Assembly: GCA_018969455.1 (NCBI GenBank)
Contig: JAGWYI010000005.1
Location: 1 to 25,075, forward strand
DNA length: 25,075 nt
Origin: Bacteroidota bacterium
Lineage (GTDB): Bacteria > Bacteroidota > Bacteroidia > Chitinophagales > Saprospiraceae
Direction: 5' to 3'
This document shows positions 7,912-13,906 of the stretch, piece by piece (position 1 is the first letter of the stretch; each line of letters starts with the position of its first letter). Position numbers and translations under genes: made by a program. The notes below the pieces were generated by a model. The model was given only the letters and a program-made list of their open reading frames with translations. It made no database searches and was not told the DNA's origin.

Positions 7912-8664
7912 CTAAGCGGAGAGCAACCATTGCTGCAGGGCTTTTTGAAATTCAGGATAGGTAGAAAGATTGTTGTGCGCCCCCCCGGGAATGGTAATAA
8001 ATGCATCGCTGGACTTTAGTACCTCCTTCAGTCGCAGGGCCGAGGCATATGGAACGACCCGATCGCGGGTACCGTGAAATATCAGGATGGGAATGCGGGT
8101 TTGCGAAACGTGCTGATGATTGGGAAATACCAGGCTAAATTGCACGGGCAGTACCGATCGACCCAAATGACTGGCAAGCATGCCCTGCAGGGTGTCAAAC
8201 GGGGTTTCTAAAATCAAACAACGGGCAGGCACCCTGGCAGAAAGGTAGGTGGCCATGCCAGATCCCAAAGAGCGGCCGTACAACACGATATCCTGCACAG
8301 GAAAACGGTTTTTTACCCAATTGTACATCAATTCGGCATCGGAAAAAAGACGCTGCTCATCGGGTTGCCCGGTGCTTTTCCCATATCCCCGGTAATCGGG
8401 AACAAAAAAATCATACCCATTTTCTGTAAAGGGCTGGTGCATGGCGCCCCAACGTTGCAAATTAGATCTATTGCCATGAAAATAAAGCACCACACCGCGC
8501 TTTTGCGGTTTCTGACTCGCAAAATACAAAGCGTTGAGCTTACACCCATCCGCGGTGGTAAACCAATGTTCCTCAAAAGGATGGTCAAACTGAAATTGGT
8601 GCCCGGCTTTGAGTTTGACAGGCTGAAAAAGCAGTTTTTTTAATACGTAATCGGTTAAATTCAT
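7912..8664 (-). CDS. Alpha/beta hydrolase (BEM46/ABHD13-like serine hydrolase)
   Basis: This 250-residue alpha/beta hydrolase has the oxyanion HGN (63-65), the nucleophile elbow GRSLGSG with Ser132, the acid Asp201 in HGTRDRVVP and His230 in PGGAHNNL, so the full triad is visible. The arrangement PDYRGYGKSTG before the nucleophile fits the BEM46/ABHD13/ABHD17 group of esterases, thioesterases or peptidases; the substrate is unknown. There is no obvious signal peptide; the N-terminus LTDYVLKKLLFQP is only weakly hydrophobic. I chose ATG 8664 because it overlaps the stop of the MazG-like gene in an ATGA arrangement, typical of translational coupling. An upstream extension to 8796 lies inside mazG. 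It is the last gene of a four-gene unit. Confidence 0.9.
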   Translation of the reverse strand: MNLTDYVLKKLLFQPVKLKAGHQFQFDHPFEEHWFTTADGCKLNALYFASQKPQKRGVVLYFHGNRSNLQRWGAMHQPFTENGYDFFVPDYRGYGKSTGQPDEQRLFSDAELMYNWVKNRFPVQDIVLYGRSLGSGMATYLSARVPARCLILETPFDTLQGMLASHLGRSVLPVQFSLVFPNHQHVSQTRIPILIFHGTRDRVVPYASALRLKEVLKSSDAFITIPGGAHNNLSTYPEFQKALQQWLLSA

Positions 8665-9023
8665 GGATTTTCCGATGCTTCGCGCGCTTGCAGGTGCGGG
8701 TTGTTGCGGTGTCGCTCGCGGTCGCGCAAGGTTTTCTTTTCTAAATTGCGTTTCAAGGCTGCGGTGAGGTCGGTTCCGGTTTGGTTGGCCAAACAAATCA
8801 GAACAAACAACACATCGGCCATTTCATCCGCCAGATCCTGTTGGGCCGTTACAGCCGATTCACTTGATTTAAACGATTGCTCTCCGTATATTCTTGCAAG
8901 CAAACGCGCCATTTCGCCTACTTCTTCCATTAAAATGGCCGTATTGGTCAATTCGGAAAAATACCGAACCCCAATGGTTTTGATCCATTGATCAACGGTT
9001 TCCTGCGCTTCCTGAAGGGTCAT
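8661..9023 (-). CDS. MazG-like nucleoside triphosphate pyrophosphohydrolase
   Basis: A 120-residue all-alpha NTP pyrophosphohydrolase of the MazG/dCTPase-like superfamily. The metal-binding motifs are present: EEVGE (33-37, the EExxE motif) and EMAD (67-70, the ExxD motif), the latter in DLADEMADVLFVLICLANQ. Such enzymes hydrolyse (d)NTPs or modified nucleotides to monophosphates and pyrophosphate. The single short domain is typical of house-cleaning dNTPases rather than full-length MazG. The start at ATG 9023 gives the expected N-terminus and lies 11 bases after the stop of the VanX-like gene. The stop overlaps the next ATG. The C-terminal tail RERHRNNPHLQAREASENP is disordered-looking. Confidence 0.9.
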   Translation of the reverse strand: MTLQEAQETVDQWIKTIGVRYFSELTNTAILMEEVGEMARLLARIYGEQSFKSSESAVTAQQDLADEMADVLFVLICLANQTGTDLTAALKRNLEKKTLRDRERHRNNPHLQAREASENP

Positions 9024-9034
9024 ATTGTGTGCAT

Positions 9035-9661
9035 TTAATCTTCCGGACAAGGCCAAAGATACCCGGAGAGTGGATAGGTTTTTTTTCGGTAGGAAAAATG
9101 CCACCATTCTGTTCGGATCCCTTTAAAACCAACCGACTCGAGCGTATTTTTTAATAATTTTCGATTTTCCAGCACGTTTTTGGGCAATTGGGTGTAATCG
9201 GTGTGCGCTTTTACCCCAAAATAATCGTAAGGAGTGCCCATATCCAGTTCCTTGTTGGAAGCATCAACCAATGTCAGATCCACTGCTGCGCCACGCGAAT
9301 GATGGGAGCCCTTGGCTGGCGGCGTTACATAATTGGGATTGGGAACCTTGTCCCAGAGGCGTTGCTGATAAGCACGAGGGCGGTAACAGTCGAATATTTT
9401 TAATTTGTATCCTTGCTTTTTAAGGGCAATCTGGGCTTTTGCCAGGGCTTCTGCCACCTCTGGCCGTAAAAGGCATCTTGGACAATCATAAATTTGCGCT
9501 TCTGTAAAATTGCGGGTGCTGGCATAGCGGATATCGAGTATCACATCGGGTATACGCTTTTTGAGTTCCACGAAATCAGGTGGAATGCTGTCTTGTGCAA
9601 CAGCAATAAGCGGCTTTTCAAGCCCAAATGCCCAAACGAAAAAAAAAACCAAGGCACGCAT
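9035..9661 (-). CDS. VanX/DdpX-like D-alanyl-D-alanine dipeptidase, exported
   Basis: A 208-residue M15D-type zinc dipeptidase. Residues 1-23 form a signal peptide (RALVFFFVWAFGL, ending near IAVAQ). The zinc site is HSRGAAVD (His121 and Asp128) together with EWWHF (catalytic Glu185, ligand His188). CYRPRAYQQ (92-100) supplies the conserved arginine. Enzymes of this family cleave D-Ala-D-Ala, giving vancomycin resistance when cytoplasmic with VanH/VanA, or serving cell-wall dipeptide recycling. No vanHA partners are nearby and the protein is exported, so a recycling or nutrient role is more likely. The start codon overlaps the FkbM stop by one base (TAATG). A T10 run codes for the Val-Phe-Phe-Phe segment of the signal peptide. 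Confidence 0.92.
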   Translation of the reverse strand: MRALVFFFVWAFGLEKPLIAVAQDSIPPDFVELKKRIPDVILDIRYASTRNFTEAQIYDCPRCLLRPEVAEALAKAQIALKKQGYKLKIFDCYRPRAYQQRLWDKVPNPNYVTPPAKGSHHSRGAAVDLTLVDASNKELDMGTPYDYFGVKAHTDYTQLPKNVLENRKLLKNTLESVGFKGIRTEWWHFSYRKKTYPLSGYLWPCPED

Positions 9662-10389
9662 TAGAAATTTGCGATTGGATAGGCAATAAAGTAATAATTG
9701 CGTTTTTGATAATACTGATCTGCAAATCCTTGTTTGTCGAGTGGGGGTTCTGCTTGCATAAAACGATCCAACAGATTCACAGACAAGCCGCAAGATTCCA
9801 ACAGGTCGTATAACATTTCGGGTGTGGCGCCATAAATTTCGGAAGCGCCCAGGCCATGTTCGAAAATAACCACCGGTTTACACCGTTTCAGGGTTTCAAC
9901 AGCCCCCTGAAAAACCAACCATTCGCCTCCCTCCACGTCAATTTTAATCATATCAACCTGAAAATCGGGAGGCAAGAAGGCGTCAAGGCGTTCGGTTTCA
10001 ACCAAAATCAGCTGATCTTCTTCATTCGGCCGATCGTATTGTCTTTTTAATAATCCACTGTAGGACGGATTGGTAATTACGTAGTTAAAACTGGTTTTGC
10101 CTTTTTTATCGGAGAGTGCCAGGTCGGAAATTACACAATTGGTTTGTGTATATTTATCTTGTAATGCATTGAAAAACAGGGGGATGGGCTCGAATCCGTA
10201 ATGTTTCCCCTGAGGAGCATATTTTAAAAACAGATCTAAAATTTCGCCTTTGTGGCAGCCTACATCCAGGCAATTGCTATGGGGTTTGCATACTTTACGA
10301 ATCACTTGCCGGGTGAGTCGATCATATTGCTGATTTTGTGTAAAAGCGAAGGGTAGCGCTTTCAATATTTTTTTTAGAGACTCTTTCAA
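9661..10389 (-). CDS. FkbM-family SAM-dependent methyltransferase, non-ATG start
   Basis: A 242-residue class I methyltransferase of the FkbM family. The SAM-binding motif I is CLDVGCHKGEI (40-50), with the acidic ribose-binding position at FEP (66-68), and the FkbM signature is MIKIDVEGGEW (147-157). Members O-methylate sugars of polyketides, glycolipids and surface glycans. The reading frame opens at TTG 10389, because an in-frame TGA lies just upstream. An ATG at 10399 is out of frame by one base, and the two frames would merge if an A8 tract in the first codons were one base shorter. The gene heads a coupled unit with the VanX-like, MazG-like and hydrolase genes; its stop overlaps the next ATG. 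Confidence 0.88.
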   Translation of the reverse strand: MKESLKKILKALPFAFTQNQQYDRLTRQVIRKVCKPHSNCLDVGCHKGEILDLFLKYAPQGKHYGFEPIPLFFNALQDKYTQTNCVISDLALSDKKGKTSFNYVITNPSYSGLLKRQYDRPNEEDQLILVETERLDAFLPPDFQVDMIKIDVEGGEWLVFQGAVETLKRCKPVVIFEHGLGASEIYGATPEMLYDLLESCGLSVNLLDRFMQAEPPLDKQGFADQYYQKRNYYFIAYPIANF

Positions 10390-10415
10390 AGCGGATCATT
10401 TTAGGTTGCGGGGTG

Positions 10416-10423
10416 CAAACTTA
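10416..10423 (-). promoter_or_regulatory. Bacteroidota -7 element for the FkbM-led unit
   Basis: Minus strand TAAGTTTG matches TAnnTTTG exactly. It ends 16 bases before ATG 10399 and 26 bases before the in-frame TTG 10389. No exact -33 TTG is at the usual distance, but TTTAG lies there. It sits in the 98-base gap after pabB, suggesting separate transcription of the downstream four genes. Confidence 0.5.
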
Positions 10424-10487
10424 CGGTTTATTTTACAGTTATACTAAATTCCGATGTCATTGTCATCCGGCACAGACTATTCCAAAT

Positions 10488-11774
10488 TTAGCCCGATAAG
10501 GCCTCAAACATGGCTTGTGCCTTGGTTTGACATTCTTCAAATTCGGCCATGGGGTCGGAGTCATACACAATGGCTCCGCCAACCTGAACAGAACAATATT
10601 GTTTTTTTTGATTATATAAAATACTTCGAATGATCACGTTAAAATCAAAGTCTCCTACAGGGTCAAAGTAACCCAGGCTGCCAGAATACCAACCGCGGCG
10701 GGTCATTTCATATTGTTCTATCAATTCCATGGCCATAACCTTTGGCGCTCCGGTCATGCTTCCCATGGGAAATGCGGCACGCAAGGCATCAATTGGATGC
10801 GCATGGTCTTTCAATTGGGCCTGTACGCTAGAAATGAGTTGGTGGACGGTTTTAAAGCTGTGTACTTTGAATAATTCTGGTACGGTAATGCTTCCTGGAA
10901 TGGCAAATTGAGTAAGGTCGTTTCGTACCAGATCAACGATCATTACGTTTTCTGCCCGGTCTTTTTCGCTGTTGTGCAAATCCTGGCGCAATGCGGCATC
11001 AATTTGTGCATCCTGGGCCCGTTTGCGGGTTCCCTTTATCGGCTGGGACAGCAACATACGTCCATTTTTACGCAAAAAGCGTTCTGGGCTTCCGCACAGG
11101 ATAAATTGTTCGTGGGCATGAAAAAAAGCCGAAAAAGGCGCTTGGGTGCGGGTGTTTAGTTGGATAAACACCTGAAATGGGTCAATTTTTGTGTTTTCTG
11201 CATAAAATTCCTGGCAAAGGTTTATTTCGTATAAATCCCCGTTGAAGATGTGTTCACGGATGCGATCCAGCGTTTCGAGGTATTTTTTTTGAGGCATTCG
11301 GGGCAGGAGGGCAGGGCCTGGGCCGGGAGAATGTGGCGGTGGGACTTCCGCTTGTTGAAGGGCCTCAAAAATGGAGGCAGGTTCTTGTGTAGCGCTGGAA
11401 ACAAGGAGTTGCCCGTTTTGTATACCCAAAACCATTTCAGGCTGAAAAAAATATAAATCGGGCAGTTCAATGCCATCAAAATGAGCCGAGTGCAAGGCTT
11501 CAATTTCGTTTTTTAAGTCGTATGAAAATCCGCCAAAAAGCCAATCGCCTACCTTGCTTTGGTGGTTTTTCAGGGTTTCAAATGCCAATCCAGCCGGGCA
11601 TTGCAGCGTTTGGAGGGCGCCTGCCCCCATCAAACAATCCCAATTTCCGGGGTGGCCGTTGCTGTCGAGAAACAAAAGAGGTTGAAACTGATGTGCCCAG
11701 TGCAGCATCCGGGCTTTAAAATCGGGTACATTGGGAATTGGAAATGCGACGGTTCGACGATAGGTCGTGTTCAT
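10488..11774 (-). CDS. pabB: Aminodeoxychorismate synthase component I (PabB)
   Basis: A 428-residue chorismate-utilising enzyme. It carries QPIKGTRKR with Lys247; the lysine of the PIKGT motif separates PabB from anthranilate synthase TrpE, which has PIAGT. Other family motifs are FNGDLYEINLCQ (177-188), LCGSPERFL (226-234), DLVRNDL (281-287) and GSMTGAPK (338-345). PabB converts chorismate plus ammonia to 4-amino-4-deoxychorismate, the precursor of p-aminobenzoate and folate. No pabA or pabC lies beside it; the amidotransferase at 3783 does not look like PabA. It lies 49 bases after yigZ on the same strand. A perfect -7 element ends only four bases before its ATG, so a leaderless message is possible. 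Confidence 0.94.
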   Translation of the reverse strand: MNTTYRRTVAFPIPNVPDFKARMLHWAHQFQPLLFLDSNGHPGNWDCLMGAGALQTLQCPAGLAFETLKNHQSKVGDWLFGGFSYDLKNEIEALHSAHFDGIELPDLYFFQPEMVLGIQNGQLLVSSATQEPASIFEALQQAEVPPPHSPGPGPALLPRMPQKKYLETLDRIREHIFNGDLYEINLCQEFYAENTKIDPFQVFIQLNTRTQAPFSAFFHAHEQFILCGSPERFLRKNGRMLLSQPIKGTRKRAQDAQIDAALRQDLHNSEKDRAENVMIVDLVRNDLTQFAIPGSITVPELFKVHSFKTVHQLISSVQAQLKDHAHPIDALRAAFPMGSMTGAPKVMAMELIEQYEMTRRGWYSGSLGYFDPVGDFDFNVIIRSILYNQKKQYCSVQVGGAIVYDSDPMAEFEECQTKAQAMFEALSG

Positions 11775-11778
11775 GGCG

Positions 11779-11786
11779 CAAAATTA
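11779..11786 (-). promoter_or_regulatory. -7 element immediately before pabB ATG
   Basis: Minus strand TAATTTTG matches TAnnTTTG and ends four bases before ATG 11774. Transcription would start at or beside the start codon. A TTTG (11802-11799) upstream is only 12 bases away, shorter than normal -33 spacing, so the match may be fortuitous. Confidence 0.35.
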
Positions 11787-11823
11787 GCTGGCTTGACTCA
11801 AATCTTGTAAAAAATGGACCCTC

Positions 11824-12480
11824 TTAAGTATCCCATTCTGTTGGTTCCAGAGTCATACCCAGGGGCCAATCAAGCGTTGCGGCTTCTTCCACACTTAGTT
11901 TGCGCACCAGTGCTTTCAGGTGCAAAAGGCGGTCGTGCGCAATGCTTTTTTGTATTCCAAGTATAATACAACCCTGGTCGCCATAGTTTTCCTGTGCAAT
12001 TTCAAGTTGTAATTTCTTGATTGCGTTCATGATATCGGGCATAAGGGCATAGTCGAAATCGCAACGAAAATAAACGGAAATCATTTTTTCCACAATTTCG
12101 GCCGATTGCAGGGCCGCCGCCGCGCTTTCTTTGTAAGCCTGGATGAGGCCCGAAGCGCCCAAAAGTGTTCCGCCAAAGTATCGTACCACCACTACCGCCA
12201 CATCGGTCAGCTTGAAAGCGTCAATTTGCCCTAAAATGGGTCTACCTGCAGTACCGCTTGGTTCTCCGTCGTCATTGGCCCGAAAGCGGGCGCCATCTAC
12301 GCCCAATCGCCAGGCAAAGCAGTGATGATTGGCCTTAAAATGGGTTTTTCGCAAGGCCTCAAGGTGAAGCAAGGCCTCTGCTTCCGTTTGAACGGGGTAG
12401 GCAAATGCCAGGAATTTACTGCCACGATCTTTAAATTCTCCAGTGGCTGGCGCTGCAATTGTTCGAAAAAAATCGCTCAT
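11824..12480 (-). CDS. yigZ: YigZ/IMPACT family protein
   Basis: A 218-residue protein of the UPF0029/IMPACT family. The signature NDDGEPSGTAGRPIL (69-83) and VVVRYFGGTLLGASGLIQAY are intact, and a C-terminal DUF1949-like ferredoxin fold follows from about residue 140. Eukaryotic IMPACT regulates GCN2 through its RWD domain, which is absent here; the bacterial YigZ role is not settled, with proposals involving translation. The start at ATG 12480 is natural. A near-consensus -7 (CAACTTTG, minus strand 12493-12486) ends five bases upstream. It is divergent from the DUF2851 gene and followed by pabB after 49 bases. Confidence 0.93.
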   Translation of the reverse strand: MSDFFRTIAAPATGEFKDRGSKFLAFAYPVQTEAEALLHLEALRKTHFKANHHCFAWRLGVDGARFRANDDGEPSGTAGRPILGQIDAFKLTDVAVVVVRYFGGTLLGASGLIQAYKESAAAALQSAEIVEKMISVYFRCDFDYALMPDIMNAIKKLQLEIAQENYGDQGCIILGIQKSIAHDRLLHLKALVRKLSVEEAATLDWPLGMTLEPTEWDT

Positions 12481-12504
12481 CGGTGCAAAGTTGATAAAAA
12501 TCCC

Positions 12505-12536
12505 TTGCGCCGTATGGTGGTTTTGGCCTAAACTTG
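12505..12536 (+). promoter_or_regulatory. Bacteroidota-type promoter for the DUF2851 gene
   Basis: TTG (12505-12507), 21-base spacer, then TAAACTTG (12529-12536), one mismatch from TAnnTTTG. The predicted leader is about 70 bases and contains the tandem 12-base repeats that run up to the start codon. Confidence 0.5.
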
Positions 12537-12580
12537 CAGGGTGATTGCATTTGAGGCTGTTTTTGCTTGAAATGCCGCTT

Positions 12581-12616
12581 TTTTAATCTTCATTTTAATC
12601 TTTAATTTAATCATCA
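12581..12616 (+). repeat. Three tandem 12-base repeats ending at the DUF2851 start codon
   Basis: The units are TTTTAATCTTCA, TTTTAATCTTTA and ATTTAATCATCA, back to back. They share the core TTTAATC (2 to 9 of each unit) and differ at a few bases. The last base of the third unit is the A of ATG 12616, so the array forms the end of the untranslated leader, where Bacteroidota ribosomes prefer unstructured A/T-rich sequence. Confidence 0.75.
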
Positions 12617-13902
12617 TGCAAGAATCTTTCCTGCACTTCATTTGGCGAACACGCCGTTTTTCCCACCAGCATCTTTTCACCACAACGCTTCAACCCGTCG
12701 AAATTCTCGACCCCGGGGTGTATAATACAAACGCCGGCCCCGATTTTTTTAATGCTCGCATTCGGATGGGCGATGCGGTTTGGGTAGGCAACGTAGAAAT
12801 GCATGTTCGTGCATCGGAGTGGATGGCCCATGGCCACCAACACGACCCCGCTTATTCATCGGTTATTTTGCATGTTGTTTGGCTGGAGGACCGACCGGTT
12901 TTCCTGGAAAACCAAATTGCTTTACCTTGTCTTGAATTGAGAGGTCGGGTTGATATGGTTTTGTTACAACGTTATAAAAATCTGGAAACCAACAAATTGT
13001 GGATACCTTGTGCGGCTCAGATCAATCAGGCGCCCTTGGTCATTCGCCTCAATTGTCTTGACCGGATGCTGATAGAGCGGTTGGAAGAGAAAACGGAATT
13101 GGTGGCACAGGTTTTGGAAGCCAACAACCAAAATTGGGATGAGGCATTTTATCAATTGTTGGCAGGCGGTTTTGGATTGCGTATCAATACCCAGGCTTTT
13201 GAATCAGTTGCGCGCAGCTTGCCTGCCTTGATACTGGCCAGGCATCGCGACCAACTGTTTCAGCTGGAGGCATTGTTGTTTGGACAATCGGGGTTTTTAT
13301 CTGGAAATTTTTCCGATGCGTATCCGATTGCACTTCAGCGTGAATATCAGCATTTAGCCCTCAAATATCAATTGAGCCCCTTGTCTGTACAGGTGTGGAA
13401 ATTTGCGCGTTTGCGTCCTGCCGGTTTTCCCACCTTGCGTTTGGCACAATTTGCCGCCTTATGGAGTCGATCGGAGCGTTTATTTAGTCAGGCTTTGGAG
13501 ATAGAAGATTTGAAGTCGCTCGGATATTTGTTTTCAGCAGATGTAAGTGAATATTGGAAAACACATTATCGGTTTGAAAAAAAATCGCGTCGTTTGCCTC
13601 GTCGTCCTGGCCGGGCATTTTTAGAGACCTTGGCGCTCAATGTGATTGTTCCGATGATGTATTATTATGGGAAAATAAAATATCAGTCTGTTTACCAAAA
13701 TCGTGCGCTTCATCTTCTGGATTGTTTGTTGCCGGAGAAGAATCAAATTCAATCTGCCTGGGACCGTTTGGGGATGTCGGCACAAAACGCGGGGGAGTCG
13801 CAAGCGTTGTTGCAATTGAAAACCCGGTATTGCGACGCACGTCGGTGCTTGCAATGTACCATTGGGTGTTTTATATTAGAAGGAAAATCGACTGGGTTTT
13901 AA
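12616..13902 (+). CDS. DUF2851 family protein with C-terminal cysteine cluster
   Basis: A 428-residue protein of the Bacteroidota-typical DUF2851 family; no biochemical function is known to me. The N-terminal block reads NAGPDFFNARIR (39-50), GNVEMHVRASEWMAHGHQHD (58-77) and AYSSVILHVVWLED (79-92), a highly patterned acid/histidine-rich region. A long helical middle follows, then a C-terminal cluster Cys406-x4-Cys411-x2-Cys414-x3-Cys418, suited to a metal or iron-sulfur site. The order of motifs (D, then E-x-H, then a terminal cysteine cluster) recalls PD-(D/E)XK nucleases with an iron-sulfur cluster, such as Cas4 and AddB, but this is inference. It converges on the aminotransferase with a four-base gap. 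No partner gene is adjacent on its strand. Confidence 0.88.
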   Translation: MQESFLHFIWRTRRFSHQHLFTTTLQPVEILDPGVYNTNAGPDFFNARIRMGDAVWVGNVEMHVRASEWMAHGHQHDPAYSSVILHVVWLEDRPVFLENQIALPCLELRGRVDMVLLQRYKNLETNKLWIPCAAQINQAPLVIRLNCLDRMLIERLEEKTELVAQVLEANNQNWDEAFYQLLAGGFGLRINTQAFESVARSLPALILARHRDQLFQLEALLFGQSGFLSGNFSDAYPIALQREYQHLALKYQLSPLSVQVWKFARLRPAGFPTLRLAQFAALWSRSERLFSQALEIEDLKSLGYLFSADVSEYWKTHYRFEKKSRRLPRRPGRAFLETLALNVIVPMMYYYGKIKYQSVYQNRALHLLDCLLPEKNQIQSAWDRLGMSAQNAGESQALLQLKTRYCDARRCLQCTIGCFILEGKSTGF

Positions 13903-13906
13903 AATT

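Noticed and set aside
9035..9661. Vancomycin-resistance cassette
   Set aside because: The VanX-like protein has a signal peptide and no vanH, vanA/B ligase or vanRS genes are nearby; dipeptide recycling is more likely.
9035..9793. VanX-like gene possibly fused to an upstream 44-residue extension (from 9793)
   Set aside because: The extension overlaps the FkbM gene and would hide the signal peptide; ATG 9661 overlaps the FkbM stop and gives a clean exported protein.
10456..10475. Hairpin CCGATG/CATCCGG between pabB and the FkbM gene
   Set aside because: The stem is short, needs a bulge and has no T run on the minus strand; it is too weak to call a terminator.
11283..11290. A8/T8 runs inside pabB and several other genes as phase-variation tracts
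   Set aside because: These come from Lys-Lys codons AAA AAA next to an A, occur repeatedly in ordinary housekeeping genes here and are therefore background.
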